DNA of 64,000 nucleotides from IMG/VR virus record IMGVR_UViG_3300008108_007099, positions 27,492 to 91,491 of that record; one strand, written 5' to 3'. A program made the translations under genes and the position numbers. Positions 62,516 to 64,000 of the stretch are shown here, one piece after another. A model generated the notes under the pieces. The model ran no database searches and had not been told where the DNA came from. It saw only the letters and a program-made list of their open reading frames with translations. The DNA comes from a virus. The stretch's first letter is position 1, and each line of letters starts with the position of its first letter.

Positions 62516-63039
62516 ATACTTCAGGGGTGCCGATATACAAAAATGAAGCTGAGTACAACAAGTGGTTAGAAAGAAGAAGGTCTACTCATAGAAGATTTCA
62601 TGATCGTTGCAAGCAGTTGCCTGCTCCATCATGTCTTTTAGGTGACCCACATCCAACAATACCTAATTTGTTTGTTAAAAGAATTTATGGTCACAAGGTA
62701 ACATATGGAACTTTGGAAGAGGCAACGAGAGCCAGACTCAAAAGAAACGAAAGTTGTAAAAAACACAGGGAAATTCACAAGGAAAGGCGCAAAAAGAGGC
62801 TTCAAGAGTTAAGAAATGAGCGGATGAATTTCCTAAAAGAAAATCCACATTTACGCAGAAGCAGGGGCGACATAGACCCTGTACTTGGACAAATCTTTTG
62901 GGGATATTCAAATATGGGAAATGAACTCTGGTATGATCCAGCGCGGTTCGCAGAGAAAAAAGCCAAATTTAGTGCGCAGAGACAAAAAAGATATTACAAA
63001 AAGAAATCTGCTAAATTAGCAGAGAAAAAAAATATGTAA
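62491..63039 (+). CDS. Basic protein of RGD-x-GxIFWxY family, probably 5'-truncated by a frameshift
   Basis: A 182-residue very basic protein (Arg/Lys-rich) containing RSTHRRFHDRCKQ, LGDPHPTIPNLFVKRIYGHK, a helical KKHREIHKERRKKRLQELR-type region, and RGDIDPVLGQIFWGYSNMGN near residue 130 followed by ELWYDPARFAEKK. No enzymatic family is recognised; similar short basic proteins occur as uncharacterised genes in environmental phages. Its own ATG has no ribosome binding site, and the better translation start, with the same motif, lies in another frame at 62396 (see the pseudogene entry). Gene ends just before the 10-bp repeat array. Confidence 0.55.
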   Translation: MVMYFAYVNTSGVPIYKNEAEYNKWLERRRSTHRRFHDRCKQLPAPSCLLGDPHPTIPNLFVKRIYGHKVTYGTLEEATRARLKRNESCKKHREIHKERRKKRLQELRNERMNFLKENPHLRRSRGDIDPVLGQIFWGYSNMGNELWYDPARFAEKKAKFSAQRQKRYYKKKSAKLAEKKNM

Positions 63040-63047
63040 AAGATTTT

Positions 63048-63097
63048 TGTCAATTCCTGTCAATGCTAGGCAATCCCTGTCAACGCCAGTCAACATC
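63048..63097 (+). repeat. Five tandem 10-bp repeats (iteron-like)
   Basis: TGTCAATTCC, TGTCAATGCT, AGGCAATCCC, TGTCAACGCC and AGTCAACATC follow each other with no gap, sharing the core (T/A)G(T/G)CAA at one helical turn spacing. The last unit and a half are also part of the terminator stem. They could be a protein-binding array, or the remains of a structured element. Confidence 0.7.
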
Positions 63098-63113
63098 TGA
63101 TTGGCGTTTCTAT
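63082..63113 (+). terminator. Probable terminator after the basic-protein gene
   Basis: AACGCCA (63082-63088) pairs with TGGCGTT (63102-63108), followed by TCTATTTT. The stem shares bases with the 10-bp repeat array. Confidence 0.5.
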
Positions 63114-63126
63114 TTTATGCATAACT

Positions 63127-63153
63127 TTGTTTCTTAAATCTAAGTGTTATAAT
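63127..63153 (+). promoter_or_regulatory. Sigma-70-like promoter before the second PD-(D/E)XK-like gene
   Basis: TTGTTT (63127-63132) and TATAAT (63148-63153) are separated by 15 bp, giving an ordinary leader of about 50 nt before the AAGGAA ribosome binding site. It contrasts with the leaderless boxes elsewhere. Confidence 0.45.
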
Positions 63154-63213
63154 GTATTAAAAGCGATATTGAGCTTGTAGCTCAAATCGTCAAAACTTTT
63201 AGTAAGGAAAAAT

Positions 63214-63738
63214 ATGTTTGAAATGTTTGAACTGCCATTAGACGAAGAGATTTTGCAGTGTGCTAAAATCCGAGCTAAGAATCAAAGGGCTAATAAAAAT
63301 TCGTTCGAGAGAGGAAAAGGAAACTTTGTTGGTTATGTTGGTGAGTATGCCGTTAAGAAGTTTCTTGGTTTGCCTTTTGAGCCTTCAACTAAAGATTATG
63401 ACTTCATACTAGATGGTAAAAGATATGAAGTAAAGACGAAGAAAACAAAGTATGAGGTATTGCCTCATTACGAAGGCAGCGTAGACACGCATAGTGCGAA
63501 GCAGGATTGTGACTATTATCTGTTTTGTCGCGCCATAGTAACCGTACCAGATGCTGGAATAGATCAAGTATTTGCATTCGGATATTTCCCAAAAAAGTCC
63601 TACATGAAAAAAGCCAAATTCAGGAAGAAGGGCGAAAGGGATGAATCTAATGGTTGGACTGTGAAAAAGGACTGTTTCAATCTAGAGTATCAATTGTTGA
63701 AGCCGTTTAGTAAATTAGTGAAGATGGCAACTGTATGA
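63214..63738 (+). CDS. PD-(D/E)XK-like protein, 174 aa
   Basis: Paralogue of the 154-residue protein at 61610: GYVGEYAVKKFLGLPFEPST, then YDFILDGKRYEVKTKKTK supply the E...D...x-V-K layout, and the C-terminal SNGWTVKKDCFNLEYQLLKP matches it as well. A central insertion (YYLFCRAIVTVPDAGIDQVF) is not in the shorter copy. The fold predicts DNA cleavage, but the exact acidic residues cannot be proven by eye. Ribosome binding site AAGGAA; own predicted promoter. One or both copies may come from recent transfer, as they flank the tRNA/frameshift region. Confidence 0.6.
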   Translation: MFEMFELPLDEEILQCAKIRAKNQRANKNSFERGKGNFVGYVGEYAVKKFLGLPFEPSTKDYDFILDGKRYEVKTKKTKYEVLPHYEGSVDTHSAKQDCDYYLFCRAIVTVPDAGIDQVFAFGYFPKKSYMKKAKFRKKGERDESNGWTVKKDCFNLEYQLLKPFSKLVKMATV

Positions 63739-64000
63739 TGTTAAGAACTAAGCCGGAAACAATTATTGTGTCCGGCACATCTGTTGTAACATCTCCCCGC
63801 GCTTGTCGGGTTTTTAATTGTCATTGGGTACGGAGCTGGTACTATAGCTGGAGTAAATTTTTCAACTACAACGATAATTTTTCGTATCATTGGGCTGGCA
63901 AAACGATGTCACAGTACACTTGGTATGGTATAAGGCATGATAAGAGTAAGGTGTGATGCTAATTTAACAGGCGTACCATTGGACAGGGCGACTCCGTTTT
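63739..64000. other. Right end with no supported gene
   Basis: No supported gene is seen here. CCCG (63796-63799) and CGGG (63807-63810) followed by TTTTT form a short terminator-like hairpin. One frame after it reads as a hydrophobic segment (IVIGYGAGTIAGVNFST) but has no usable start codon, so nothing is called. The window cuts the region. Confidence 0.35.

Noticed and set aside
63735-63956. 73-residue frame after the second PD-(D/E)XK gene
   Set aside because: It crosses a terminator-like hairpin, lacks a convincing ribosome binding site and has an unusual Trp/Tyr/His-rich composition.

Overview
The window is part of a tailed-phage genome of T4-like (myovirus) type, probably a large phage assembled from an environmental sample. 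The core genes are recognisable T4 relatives: neck protein gp13, tail terminator gp15, contractile sheath gp18, tail tube gp19 (two copies), a gp26-like baseplate assembly protein, late sigma factor gp55, recombination nuclease gp46/gp47 and helicase UvsW. No capsid, portal or terminase gene is present, so this is a fragment. The host cannot be named. Family assignments are from reading protein motifs by eye; no database was searched.

Layout. 1-17.7 kb: three giant fiber/adhesin genes built from ~10-residue repeats, then an RCC1-propeller protein with Thr/Ser/Pro-rich linkers. 17.7-18.7 kb: an oxygenase-like protein and a Cys-rich YkgJ-like protein. 18.7-24.3 kb (minus strand): a tight operon of a methyltransferase, two TPR-glycosyltransferases, a sulfotransferase and two GT25-type glycosyltransferases, plausibly decorating host glycan or the phage's own fibers. 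24.3-43.7 kb: virion and assembly genes with gp55 and small unknowns. 43.8-46.4 kb: a MoxR-type AAA+ ATPase paired with a metallopeptidase/VWA protein. 46.4-57.3 kb: nucleotide and DNA metabolism (resolvase-like nuclease, class II amidotransferase, metallophosphoesterase, B12-dependent ribonucleotide reductase, gp46/gp47, UvsW). 57.3-64 kb: unknown genes, a ~410-nt structured RNA, a short family A DNA polymerase, a sigma-like protein, two related PD-(D/E)XK-like proteins and two tRNA genes.

Two linked patterns stand out. First, about nine genes without a Shine-Dalgarno sequence have a TATAAT or (T/G/A)ATAAATA box ending 4-5 nt before the ATG, which places the expected start site at or beside the start codon and predicts leaderless mRNA. 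A gp55-type sigma factor, whose T4 target is TATAAATA, is encoded here. Second, six or seven proteins begin with a short aromatic N-terminal tag resembling the T4 capsid-targeting sequence, some followed by a gp21-type cleavage site. The four boxes closest to TATAAATA all precede tagged genes, suggesting a late set of proteins packaged inside the head.

Other notable items are the structured RNA with a GNRA hairpin and its own predicted promoter and terminator, a 14-bp hairpin that is both the nrdJ terminator and the start of the next gene, and five tandem 10-bp repeats near 63.07 kb.
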